This document shows positions 34,372 to 42,800 of a stretch of 64,000 nucleotides of DNA, piece by piece; position 1 is the first letter of the stretch; the number at the start of each line of letters is the position of its first letter. Source of the stretch: Saprospira grandis (GTDB lineage Bacteria; Bacteroidota; Bacteroidia; Chitinophagales; Saprospiraceae); the NCBI RefSeq assembly GCF_027594745.1, contig NZ_CP110854.1:2088501-2152500 (forward strand). Direction: 5' to 3'. A program made the position numbers and the translations under genes. The notes beneath the pieces are model-generated. The model was not told the DNA's origin and did no database searches. It saw only the letters and a list, made by a program, of their open reading frames with translations.

Positions 34372-35226
34372 ATGAAAGTCAGAGACATTAACTATTATAA
34401 ACACTACTACTTTATTACAGATGAAGCTTTGGCTCATTTAGCAGAAACAGAAAAACAAATGGAGTGCGAAATGCGCCAGTGTTTTGATGAGGTTTACGAA
34501 CTGCTAGAAAATCATCCCGAATATAGCTCGTTCTATATAGAACAACTTATCCCCGTAGTTCAGTCAGCAGAAAAAGAACTTTGGCTAGATATTACAGCCG
34601 CTCGATATGATGAGCGATTTATTGGGTCTTGCTACTCTTTTGGGCAGTTTTTTGCCGCCTCAGGTTTGCCCCTTAAAGCCCATTTAGCCTCCTTAATGGC
34701 TATCTATGAGTGTATGTATGCCGCCTTCAAACGACAAGGACTCAATGATGGTGACCGTATGATGACGATGAATAAAATAGCTAGAACAACCCTAGATATT
34801 ATCTCAGAAGTCGATAGCAATAATATCCAACAGAAGCTGGCAGAACAAAATGATACCCTCCGAGAACTCTCTACTCCCGTAGCCGAAATCTGGAACGGAA
34901 TCCTCCTGCTCCCTCTTGTCGGCTTTATCGACTCTAAACGAGCTAAGGATATGATGGAGTCTATGCTCTCTAATGTATCCGAAAAACAAGCTAAGGTCTT
35001 TATTCTCGATATCTCCGGTGTCGCTATTATCGATACCGCAGTAGCTAACCACCTCATCAAAATGACTAAGGCCAGCCGCCTAATGGGCTGCAATTGTATT
35101 ATTTCAGGAATCTCAGGCTCTATCGCCCAAACTATTGTCGAACTAGGTATCCAAATTGACGAAATCCAAACTACTGGCAGTATGCGCGACGCCCTGGCTT
35201 TGGCCATGAAACAAACCCAATCCTAA
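34372..35226 (+). CDS. RsbR-like protein 4 (globin-like and STAS)
   Basis: 284 residues. Helical N-terminal domain (YYKHYYFITDEALAHLAETEKQMECEMRQCFDEV...) with a distinctive Cys-containing middle, then a STAS domain: STPVAEIWNGILLLPLVGFIDSKRAKDMM, FILDISGVAIIDTAVANHLIKMTKASRLMGC. Its STAS domain is nearly identical to that of the fifth copy over the VGFIDSKRAKDMMESMLSN and FILDISGVA segments, while the N-terminal domains are only moderately similar, as expected if the output domain is conserved and the input domain varies. No promoter match was found in the 400 bases upstream. Confidence 0.8.
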   Translation: MKVRDINYYKHYYFITDEALAHLAETEKQMECEMRQCFDEVYELLENHPEYSSFYIEQLIPVVQSAEKELWLDITAARYDERFIGSCYSFGQFFAASGLPLKAHLASLMAIYECMYAAFKRQGLNDGDRMMTMNKIARTTLDIISEVDSNNIQQKLAEQNDTLRELSTPVAEIWNGILLLPLVGFIDSKRAKDMMESMLSNVSEKQAKVFILDISGVAIIDTAVANHLIKMTKASRLMGCNCIISGISGSIAQTIVELGIQIDEIQTTGSMRDALALAMKQTQS

Positions 35227-35339
35227 AGAATTCGCACTATCCACTTTTTTATTTTTCCTACTGAGCTGTTTTAAAGCCTTTTACTAAAAAAAAAGAAGAG
35301 AAGCTTTTATCTTAGATCAAATCTAAATAATGAGCAGTC

Positions 35340-36203
35340 ATGGAGCTAAAGCAATGGGAGAAATCAGTAGACTTTTATAAGCAACAGTACTTTATCTCAG
35401 ATGAAGACTTAAATTGCATCCGCCAAGCCGGAGAACAGATTATGGACCAGATGCGCTGGGCCTATGATCAACTCTACAATTGGATGCGCCAACATAAACG
35501 CTACGAAAAGTATTATACCGAAGAGCTCATTAACTTACTCGCCGAAGAAGAGGAACTCTTCTGGACCGATATCGTCCTTGGCCGCCTCTCCGATGATTAT
35601 ATTTACACAGAAGCAGTCTATGGCCTAGAGTTCGCCAAAATGAATATTCCTCTCGAGGGCTATGTGGGCGCTCTAGTAGCTTTCCACGAGTTTATCCGAC
35701 AAGCCTATGTCCGAAAAGGCATCCAGAGCTTTGAACTGATGTCGGCCTTCAAAAAGTTTACGCAGGTGTCTATTGATGTGGTGACCGAGGTCTACCAAGA
35801 TATTATTAGCCACCAACTCGAAGAACAAAATGAAGCCCTCCGAGAACGCTCTACTCCCGTAGCCCAAATTGCCGAAAATGTGCTGCTGCTTCCCCTAGTC
35901 GGCTTTATCGATTCTAAACGGGCCAAGGATATGATGGAGTCTATGCTCTCCAATATTGCCGAACAACAAGCCAAGGTCTTTATTCTCGATATCTCTGGGG
36001 TGGCTATTGTCGATACCGCCGTGGCCAACCACCTGATCAAAATGACCAAGGCTAGCCGCCTGATGGGCTGCCATTGTATTATCTCTGGCGTTTCTGGCCC
36101 TATCGCCCAAACAATTGTCGAACTGGGCATCCAAATTGACGAAATTGATACCCGCGGCAGTATGCGCGATGCCCTAGCCGCCGCCCTTAATCGCAAGCTC
36201 TAA
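35340..36203 (+). CDS. RsbR-like protein 5 (globin-like and STAS)
   Basis: 287 residues. N-terminal domain closest to that of the first copy (KEQYLISAEEL versus KQQYFISDEDL), STAS domain closest to the fourth. Motifs: RSTPVAQIAENVLLLPLVGFIDSKRAKDMMESMLSN and FILDISGVAIVDTAVANHLIKMTKASRLMGC. It ends in ALNRKL and its last 17 bases overlap, tail to tail, the end of the pterin dehydratase gene. It may share a message with the fourth copy (113-base gap). Same expected role: stressosome scaffold with its own sensory domain. Confidence 0.8.
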   Translation: MELKQWEKSVDFYKQQYFISDEDLNCIRQAGEQIMDQMRWAYDQLYNWMRQHKRYEKYYTEELINLLAEEEELFWTDIVLGRLSDDYIYTEAVYGLEFAKMNIPLEGYVGALVAFHEFIRQAYVRKGIQSFELMSAFKKFTQVSIDVVTEVYQDIISHQLEEQNEALRERSTPVAQIAENVLLLPLVGFIDSKRAKDMMESMLSNIAEQQAKVFILDISGVAIVDTAVANHLIKMTKASRLMGCHCIISGVSGPIAQTIVELGIQIDEIDTRGSMRDALAAALNRKL

Positions 36204-36450
36204 ATCTGGCATAAAGGGCCTCTATTTTAGCCGCCAAACGATGGTCCCGCTCCGTAATCGTATTGCCCGCATCATGGCTGCATAAACGAATCTCCAAACG
36301 GTTGTAGACATTGTACCAGTTCGGATGATGATCCCATTTTTCAGCCCAAAAAGCTACCTGCGTCATAAAACCAAAGGCCGCTATAAAGTCCTCAAATACA
36401 AATTCAGCCACTAGCTGCTGCTGCTCTTCTCTAAAGTGTTGGTAGTCCAT
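36187..36450 (-). CDS. 4a-hydroxytetrahydrobiopterin dehydratase
   Basis: 87 residues, close to the normal size of about 95. It dehydrates 4a-hydroxytetrahydrobiopterin to recycle the pterin cofactor of aromatic amino-acid hydroxylases. Signature HHPNWYNVYNRLEIRLCSHDAGNTITERDHRLA, with the two catalytic His in HHP and the third in SHD. The stop (TTA at 36187) lies inside the end of the convergent RsbR-like gene. No phenylalanine hydroxylase gene is near; the protein may serve another pterin enzyme. Confidence 0.88.
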   Translation of the reverse strand: MDYQHFREEQQQLVAEFVFEDFIAAFGFMTQVAFWAEKWDHHPNWYNVYNRLEIRLCSHDAGNTITERDHRLAAKIEALYARFRACD

Positions 36451-36465
36451 TTTTTTGTTTTTTTT

Positions 36466-36582
36466 GGGGCCTCCTGCCTGCGGCAGGCGCTACGTTTCAG
36501 GGCTCGCAGGCTTGCTCGGCCCTTCAGCCGCCAAAGGCGGCTTCGGTCTGGCCTTCGGCCACCCTTTCACATCGCTAGGCCG
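36466..36582 (+). repeat. Dispersed repeat copy 11
   Basis: Forward copy running from GGGGCCTCCTGCCTGCGGCAGG to CATCGCTAGGCC, with internal hairpins AGCCGCCAAAGGCGGCT and GGCCTTCGGCC. It starts about 15 bases upstream of the dehydratase start, where a promoter would be expected. A short GC stretch at 36673-36718 (GGCGGCAAAGCCGCC, GGGCCGCAGGCCC) is a related fragment. Confidence 0.85.
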
Positions 36583-36721
36583 CTCAACAGACTTCTTTGC
36601 GCCCATTGTTTTTCTTCGGCCCCAAAATAATAAAGCCCAGTTTGTTTTAATAGAAATAGCAGAATAAGATAGGTCCAACAGGCGGCAAAGCCGCCGCAAA
36701 GGGCCGCAGGCCCGCGGCAAT

Positions 36722-36881
36722 AGCCAGATTTAAACGCACTCACTTTTATAGTTTGCAGCAATTTTCGGCTAGTCGTCCCTATTTTTCTCGACCATAGCGA
36801 AGGCTATGCGCTTAAAAAATAGCTAGCCTAGTCAAAAATTCATAGCAAACTATGGCCAAAGCAGTGCGATTAAATCTGGCT
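36722..36881. repeat. 160-bp long inverted-repeat (MITE-like) element
   Basis: The ends are an inverted repeat: AGCCAGATTTAAACGCACT on the left and, read in reverse complement, AGCCAGATTTAATCGCACT on the right, one mismatch. The pairing continues inward, with gaps, through ATAGTTTGC (36748-36756 and 36844-36852), AATTTT and CTAG segments, so most of the element folds back on itself. No open frame of note lies inside. Direct target repeats could not be assigned, because the right end runs into a dispersed repeat copy. Confidence 0.6.
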
Positions 36882-36997
36882 GAGGGATGGAAAGTGGTGC
36901 GGCAAAGCCGCAGACCCAGGCGCTGAAAGCGCCGCAGGGCCGAGCAGACCTGCGAGCCACGACACAGCCCGACCCGCCCGCAGGGCGGGGCAGCCCC
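36878..36997 (-). repeat. Dispersed repeat copy 12 (reverse)
   Basis: Reverse copy of the GGGGCTGCCCC subtype, from GGCTGAGGGATGG to GGGGCAGCCCC. Variable hairpins: GCGGCAAAGCCGC, GGCGCTGAAAGCGCC and CCCGCCCGCAGGGCGGG. It joins the inverted-repeat element on its left. Confidence 0.85.
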
Positions 36998-37123
36998 AAA
37001 AAAGAAGCAGCAATACTCATTTTTTCCTCCCCTCCAAATGACTGCAAAAATTAAAATCTCTTCTGTATCTTTAAAGGCTCAACGGCAAAAGAGCGCTTTA
37101 ACGAAAATCTGAAAAAGAGAGCC

Positions 37124-40100
37124 TTGAAAAATCGCGAACAGCAACATATTATCGAAACCCAAAACCTCAATATTGAGGTGCAGGGCTATTTGGATGACTA
37201 CCAACTTCGATTGGTGCAAACAACGCTCATTCATCTGTTTAAGAATGAGTTGGGGAATTATTTGGACCGCCTTTTTAGCGAGATGGTCCCCCCAGATGTG
37301 CATCTGGTCATTGATCGTTTAGATATCGATTTGCCCCCCATTGATTTGCGTGGGGCCGAGGCCGTTAAGGATTTTCGACCTGCCGTAGAACGCTATTTTA
37401 AAAAAGTAGCCCGAGAAACGGTCCAAAAAACAATTATTAAAAGCTCAGGCGGCCGATTTGAACAAGAAGGAACTCGTGTTCGAGTCAGTAAATGGACTCT
37501 CTTTAAGGATTTTTTGGAAAAAGGCCATTATCCCAGTTGGGCCGGCCCCAAAAACCTGCCCATTAGCTCGGTGATTGAAGAGCTTATGCGAAAATCGCCC
37601 AGCAAAATGGCCGAACTGCTCTTGGATATTGGCCGCAGAAATCCCCAACTGGCCAACCGCCTGATTTTTCAGTTTAGCCCCCGACAACTAGAGCAAATGC
37701 TCCAACTCATTTATCAGCAGTCGGGCCCCAATATGCTTCGCCAACTTCAGCTTATCCTAAAGCGATTGGGCCAAAGATATCGAGCCCTGCGCGGACAGCG
37801 ATCGGTCCAAAAAGCCGCCTATACCGTCGCCTTTGAGTACATTTTTGAAAAAGTACGCTCTGGGCGGAAATTTGTGTATAAGGAGCAAGAATTGGTGCAA
37901 AAAATTGTGGAACGCATCCAGAAAAATTATCAACATGTCTCGGCCCAAGAGTTGGGCGAACTGGATAGCGGGGTGCGCCAAGAACATAGCCAAAATTATG
38001 GCGATTTGGACCTACTAGAGTATTTTCTGCAGTATGGTTCTATTCCCTATTGGGCCAAAACAGATAGCCTGGCTTCTATGCGCCAACTCTTTGATCGCCT
38101 GATCCATAAACGACTTAGCGCCCTACAACGACTGATTATTCGCCAAAAAGATGCCCCCAATTTTTGGCAACGCCTCTTTTTGCAGTTTGAAGAAGAACAA
38201 CTCTTGCAGTTGCTAGAACCGCTAAGTGAGGACCGTATGCGAATGGTCCGCAGCCTGCTAGAACAGTTTCATCATTGGGGCCAAAAGGAGGGCATTAGCC
38301 GCCACCGACTAGCGCCCGCCCTTATGGGCCAACTCTTTGAACAGCTCTTGCTTAATCGCTCCAGCTTTTCGGAAAAAACACTGATTGAAGGCTTTCTCAA
38401 GGAGGCTAGCCAACTCTCTACAAAAACAAAGAATAAGGAAGATTTGGCCCAAACACTTTTTAAGGTGTTGGAGCAGGAAAATAATGAGCGCTTCGATCTC
38501 TCTCGCCAAGAGTTGCTCAAGCAGCTCGGGCAAATGCTGCCCAAAACACAGGCTGCTGCCCATAGCGAATTGCTCAAAGAGGAACAATTAAAGCGCAGAA
38601 GTCTGGCCGTAGAATTAGCCCTACAGGCCCTAGAGGAAGAGTTGGCTCAGGAGGATCTAGACCAAGAGCAAATGACCCGCCTCCAAAAGAAAAAAGGCCG
38701 CTTGCAACGCCAAGAACGACAGTTGCAAAGAGAACTGCAAGTCATTTCTGGCCTGGCCCCTAGCTCTATTCGCGCCCTTTTGGACCGAAAAAAATGGCTG
38801 AAAAAACGCCTCATCCAATTAGAAAAAGAACTAAAGGCCGAGGATAAACGCATTAAGGCCGAGGATAAAGCAGCCGAAAAAGAACGTAAGGCCAAACAAG
38901 ATGAGGCCCGCCAACTTCGCCGTATTATTCGCAATATGCGCCGAGAAACAAAGGCGATTGCCAGAGAATTGGGCAAATCTTATAAAAAGGTAGATAAAGA
39001 AGACCGCTCTGCCCTTCGAGAGCTAAAGTTAGAGTATGCCGCAGCGGTTTCGGACCTCTATAATGAGCGCTCAGAATTGCAACTGCAGCTGGGCCAATTG
39101 GAAGAGCTTTTTGCCTTAGGCGAACTGAGTAGAGCCGAAAAAAATCAATTGCAAAGCCAAATTCGCCTGCTCAACCGGCAGCTCAAGCAGCTCGACCGAG
39201 AGTTGCAGCAATTGGACCAAATGCTGGCCCGAGTCAATGCCGATTTGCGCAAGCTCGAGCAAGATGAAACAGCCGAAGAACCTAGCGCTAGCTCTCAAAT
39301 CGATTTTCTGGTCTTTTTTCTTCAGTATGGTTCTATTCCTTGGTGGGCCGAAGAATATCGAGACTATTCGATTGAGGCTATCTTTAAGCAGTTTGCCGAA
39401 AAAGAGGCGGACAAACTGCGCAAGGCGGTTGCTCGCCTAGGCAAAAATCCCATTGTTTGGCAACGGATGGTCAACCAACTTTCTGAGGAAGTCTTGGAGC
39501 TGGTCCTGATTGCGCTCTTTCCACGCTTTGCGGGTTTTGCCATTTCTACGGCCATTATGCTAGAGAAAATTAAGGCGGCTCAGGTCTTTGATAAAATTAA
39601 GTCGATTTCGCTTAAGGACTTTAAGTGGAATAAAATTCTGGAGTATCTGTTTCTCCACCCCAGCCAAAGCAATCCCCAGCAATTTCTTAAGGATTTGGCC
39701 CTAGAACTAGGCCGAAGTTATGAGATTTCGCCCCGAGAGTTATTGATGTACATGACCAATCTCTCGCATAATAATCCCGAAACTCGCTTGGCCTATTTTG
39801 CCGATGTAATTGGCGATTTAGGGGAGGACCCCAGCATTTTGGCCGCCGAAGAAGCATTGGTCCAAGAGCTATTGCTTCGCCAGCGCCAAGCCGATGGCCT
39901 CATCTTGAGCCTAGAGAAGAAAAAAGAGGCCTTAGAGCAGTATTTGCTCAAAGGCTTGTTTACCGAAGCCTCTATTCGGGCCAAAACAGATACCCTAGCG
40001 GGAATGGAGGCGATCATCAAAGAATTGTTGGTCCAGGATCGGCAGTTTTTGCGCAAACTTTTGTTCGATGCCATTGGCCGAGCTCCCGCTAGAGAGCGTC

Positions 40101-42280
40101 TAGTGACCAATTTTGACAATAAAATCTTTTGGGAGTTGGTCCTTTTGCTGAACAAATCAGCCATGCCGCTCACTCAAAATTATGTGCAGGAGCTAGGCCG
40201 TGCCCTCAATGACCAAAAACTGTTTATGGTCAAGGATACGGTATATCGCTATCTACTAGAGCTAAGCCAAGGGGGGCAGTTCTCGGTCCGCAGTCTGGTT
40301 CAACAACTGCTTAAGGCCATTAGCCGAAATACCCAGCGAGACCCCATGCTCTTGCTCAATGATTGGAAGACCAAATTGCGGAACTTGCCGGCTCAACGTT
40401 CGGGCTTAGTTTTGCAGCTTTTGGAAACCGAAATTGCGCTTTTACGGGCGCAAAGACGCTCGACTGAAGACCCGAGTTTGCTAGAAAGTTTGGCCCAGCA
40501 ATTAGGAAGTTTAGAGCTAGAACAACAGCATTTTAGCCGCCAGCTTTTGCAGGTCCTCAACCGAGAACGATTAGAAAAAGAAGGCCTAGAAATCGTTCCA
40601 GAGGATCTAGAAGAGCTGTATAGCCGCCTAGATGCTATCGAAAAGGAAATCGAGGAGCTGAAAAGCGATATCGATGAGGCCCAAGCCATGCAGAAGATTT
40701 TGCGCTGGCGCCGCATTGCCGAGCTAGAGGCCCAACGCAATTTGTTGAGACAAGAAGAGCCCTTTGCTATCCGTCAGCTACAACAAGATATGCTGAACCT
40801 CAAGGCCGAAATGGAGCGCTTAGATGCACGCATAAATCGACTCGGAGATTATGCCAAACAAGGCCTTTCTGCAGAGGAGATCAGAGCTGAAATTGCTCAG
40901 CTAGAGCAGCAGCGCCGCGCTTTGCAAGAACGCTTTAAGGAGCTGCAAGACCAAGGTAAAGATGCCACCAAAGAGGAGCTGGACCTAATTCGCCTGCGCC
41001 AAGAATTAGAGCGGCTCCAAAGAGATTTGGAGAGTGAATTAGAGGCTTTGCCCGAGCCAGAACTGCTCGAAAGGATGTTGGTGGATGAATGGGAACAACC
41101 CCATCTCCCCATAGAGGAAATTCGCCAAGCGCCAGAGGTGCAGGAGTTTTTGAGCTATTTGATGGAGCTGCCCTGGAAACAGGCCGAGGCCGACCGGATT
41201 CGCCAGCGCTATTTGCAAGAACTTCAGGACCATTGGGAGGATTTGGCCCAAGGCTTTCAGGCTAATCGAGAATTATTGGAGCTGTTGCGCTCTAAAATGC
41301 GCCAGCTCTTACTGCCTAGCTTGCAGCGAATGAGCCAAAAACGCCTAGATTGGCGGCGAGAAATTGAGGCCTTGCCCGATATGGATAGCGCCCAAAAATG
41401 GGAACAACGCCTGAGTGGAAGAGAGGAAGAACAAATTGAGTGGTTGGAACGCCTAGAAGCCGAGCAATGGGATGACCAAATGGCCAAGGAATTGGCCAGC
41501 CTACGCAAAAAGGTCCGCATTTATTTCCGAAAAATGCGCCTGATGTTCCGCCGCCAATTACGCAAACTCGCCCAGGCCGAAGCCGCCCGCCTAAAAGAAA
41601 TACAAAGGGCCCAAGAGGAGGAAGAAAAACGCCTAGAGGCCGAGCGCATCAAGCGAATCAATGAGTTGAAACGCTTGGAAAAAGCACCAGAGGAGGAAGC
41701 TGTTCAGGAGGAAACCAAGGTTAAACCCAAAAAGGAAAAACCCAAGCCCGCCGATCCCCCCGTAGATGAACCTCTTTATATCCGAAATGCCGGATTGGTC
41801 CTTTTACAGCCCTATTATACCCGCCTTTTTATGGCCCTAAAAATGGTCAATAAAGGCAAGTTTGTTAATGAGGAAGCCCAAATTAGGGCGACGCATATGC
41901 TGCAATATATTGCTACTCGGCAAACGGAAACCCCTGAAAATGAACTGGTCCTGAATAAAATTATGTGCGGCCTGCCGCTCTCCACGCCCGTCCCTATGGA
42001 TGTGGGCCTGACGGAGCAAGAGCTGGGCACCTGTGATAGCCTTTTGCAGGGGGCGATCAATAACTGGAGCCGCATGCGAACCATGACGCCAGATGCCCTG
42101 CGGGGTACCTTCCTCATCCGAGATGGAAATATCAAGGAGGAGGCCGACCGCTGGAAACTCAAGGTGGAAAAAGGCTCTTTTGATATGCTTTTGCGCACCC
42201 TGCCCTGGGGCTTTACTTTTGTCCGTTATGGCTGGTTGCCCAAGTTTATTGCCGTAGAATGGGATATTCCGGGTACCTAA
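37124..42280 (+). CDS. Contractile injection system tape-measure protein
   Basis: 1718 residues. The N-terminal 110 residues (IIETQNLNIEVQGYLDDYQLRLVQTTLIHLFKNELGNYLDRLFSEM followed by VHLVIDRLDIDLPPIDL) and the C-terminal 170 (LYIRNAGLVLLQPYYTRLF ... MLQYIATRQTETPENELVLNKIMCGLPLSTPVP ... LLRTLPWGFTFVRYGW) are the conserved ends of the extracellular contractile injection system tape-measure family (Afp14/Pvc14-like). The middle is long coiled coil with three to four copies of a FLxxGxxPxWA module. Tape proteins set tube length; at 0.15 nm per helical residue this one could span up to about 258 nm. The start is TTG 37124: no ATG lies in frame before residue 55 and a stop lies upstream at 37052. 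No sheath, tube, baseplate or ATPase gene is in the window. A PVC-like system elsewhere in the genome is expected. Confidence 0.85.
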   Translation: MKNREQQHIIETQNLNIEVQGYLDDYQLRLVQTTLIHLFKNELGNYLDRLFSEMVPPDVHLVIDRLDIDLPPIDLRGAEAVKDFRPAVERYFKKVARETVQKTIIKSSGGRFEQEGTRVRVSKWTLFKDFLEKGHYPSWAGPKNLPISSVIEELMRKSPSKMAELLLDIGRRNPQLANRLIFQFSPRQLEQMLQLIYQQSGPNMLRQLQLILKRLGQRYRALRGQRSVQKAAYTVAFEYIFEKVRSGRKFVYKEQELVQKIVERIQKNYQHVSAQELGELDSGVRQEHSQNYGDLDLLEYFLQYGSIPYWAKTDSLASMRQLFDRLIHKRLSALQRLIIRQKDAPNFWQRLFLQFEEEQLLQLLEPLSEDRMRMVRSLLEQFHHWGQKEGISRHRLAPALMGQLFEQLLLNRSSFSEKTLIEGFLKEASQLSTKTKNKEDLAQTLFKVLEQENNERFDLSRQELLKQLGQMLPKTQAAAHSELLKEEQLKRRSLAVELALQALEEELAQEDLDQEQMTRLQKKKGRLQRQERQLQRELQVISGLAPSSIRALLDRKKWLKKRLIQLEKELKAEDKRIKAEDKAAEKERKAKQDEARQLRRIIRNMRRETKAIARELGKSYKKVDKEDRSALRELKLEYAAAVSDLYNERSELQLQLGQLEELFALGELSRAEKNQLQSQIRLLNRQLKQLDRELQQLDQMLARVNADLRKLEQDETAEEPSASSQIDFLVFFLQYGSIPWWAEEYRDYSIEAIFKQFAEKEADKLRKAVARLGKNPIVWQRMVNQLSEEVLELVLIALFPRFAGFAISTAIMLEKIKAAQVFDKIKSISLKDFKWNKILEYLFLHPSQSNPQQFLKDLALELGRSYEISPRELLMYMTNLSHNNPETRLAYFADVIGDLGEDPSILAAEEALVQELLLRQRQADGLILSLEKKKEALEQYLLKGLFTEASIRAKTDTLAGMEAIIKELLVQDRQFLRKLLFDAIGRAPARERLVTNFDNKIFWELVLLLNKSAMPLTQNYVQELGRALNDQKLFMVKDTVYRYLLELSQGGQFSVRSLVQQLLKAISRNTQRDPMLLLNDWKTKLRNLPAQRSGLVLQLLETEIALLRAQRRSTEDPSLLESLAQQLGSLELEQQHFSRQLLQVLNRERLEKEGLEIVPEDLEELYSRLDAIEKEIEELKSDIDEAQAMQKILRWRRIAELEAQRNLLRQEEPFAIRQLQQDMLNLKAEMERLDARINRLGDYAKQGLSAEEIRAEIAQLEQQRRALQERFKELQDQGKDATKEELDLIRLRQELERLQRDLESELEALPEPELLERMLVDEWEQPHLPIEEIRQAPEVQEFLSYLMELPWKQAEADRIRQRYLQELQDHWEDLAQGFQANRELLELLRSKMRQLLLPSLQRMSQKRLDWRREIEALPDMDSAQKWEQRLSGREEEQIEWLERLEAEQWDDQMAKELASLRKKVRIYFRKMRLMFRRQLRKLAQAEAARLKEIQRAQEEEEKRLEAERIKRINELKRLEKAPEEEAVQEETKVKPKKEKPKPADPPVDEPLYIRNAGLVLLQPYYTRLFMALKMVNKGKFVNEEAQIRATHMLQYIATRQTETPENELVLNKIMCGLPLSTPVPMDVGLTEQELGTCDSLLQGAINNWSRMRTMTPDALRGTFLIRDGNIKEEADRWKLKVEKGSFDMLLRTLPWGFTFVRYGWLPKFIAVEWDIPGT

Positions 42281-42283
42281 TAT

Positions 42284-42420
42284 TGGGGGCTTCCCGCAGC
42301 CCTTTTATTTGGGGCTGCGGGCGCTATGCTGCGGGGCTCGCAAGCCTGCTCGGCCCTTCATTTTTTTCGCTGCGCTCAAAAAACTCGGTCTGGCCTGACG
42401 GCCACCCGCTCCGCAGCGCT
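42284..42420 (+). repeat. Dispersed repeat copy 13a
   Basis: Forward copy that starts with GGGGGCTTCCC straight after the tape-measure stop. It contains CTCGCAAGCCTGCTCGGCCC (a diverged core) and GGCCTGACGGCC. A reverse copy follows at 42522. Confidence 0.75.
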
Positions 42421-42521
42421 AAGCCATTTTGGCCCAAGGGCCAAGGCGGCTTCGCCGCCCCAACTAGCCGCATTTATTGGGGCCAAAGGCCCTTTCTCTG
42501 CCCGATTAGGGCAGCTTTTTT

Positions 42522-42736
42522 GGCCTAGCGATGTGAAAGGGGGGCCGTCAGGCCAGACCGAGCCGCTGAAAGCGGCGAAGGGCCGAGCAGACCTGCGAGC
42601 CCTGAAACGTAGCGCCCGCCGCAGGCGGGAGGCCCCAAAAAATCAGCGAGCCTTGAAACGACAACAAGGACTTTAGGCCGCAGTTCGACGACCGAAGGGA
42701 GTAACCGCCGCAAGGCGAAGCCGCAGCGGAGGCCCC
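42522..42736 (-). repeat. Dispersed repeat copy 13b (reverse) with extra tail
   Basis: Reverse copy from GGCCTAGCGATG (42522) to GGAGGCCCC (42636), with hairpins GGCCGTCAGGCC, GCCGCTGAAAGCGGC and CCCGCCGCAGGCGGG. A second partial tail (GCAGTTCGACGACCGAAGGG, then GGCGAAGCCGCAGCGGAGGCCCC) extends it to 42736, as at 28930 and 52950. Confidence 0.8.
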
Positions 42737-42743
42737 AAAAAAT

Positions 42744-42780
42744 AAAATGCCCATTCCTCAAAAGCGGGAATAGGCATTTT
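42744..42780 (-). terminator. Terminator of the rlmB operon (minus)
   Basis: Arms AAAATGCCCATTCC and GGAATAGGCATTTT with a short loop; on the minus strand the hairpin is followed by TTATTTTTTGG. It lies about 20 bases past the rlmB stop. Confidence 0.75.
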
Positions 42781-42800
42781 AGGTATAGTGCAAAACGAGT

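Noticed and set aside
38272..41520. Several Ser/Arg-rich antisense frames in the tape-measure gene
   Set aside because: They arise from the Glu/Gln/Leu-rich coiled-coil codons on the other strand and show no protein-like composition.
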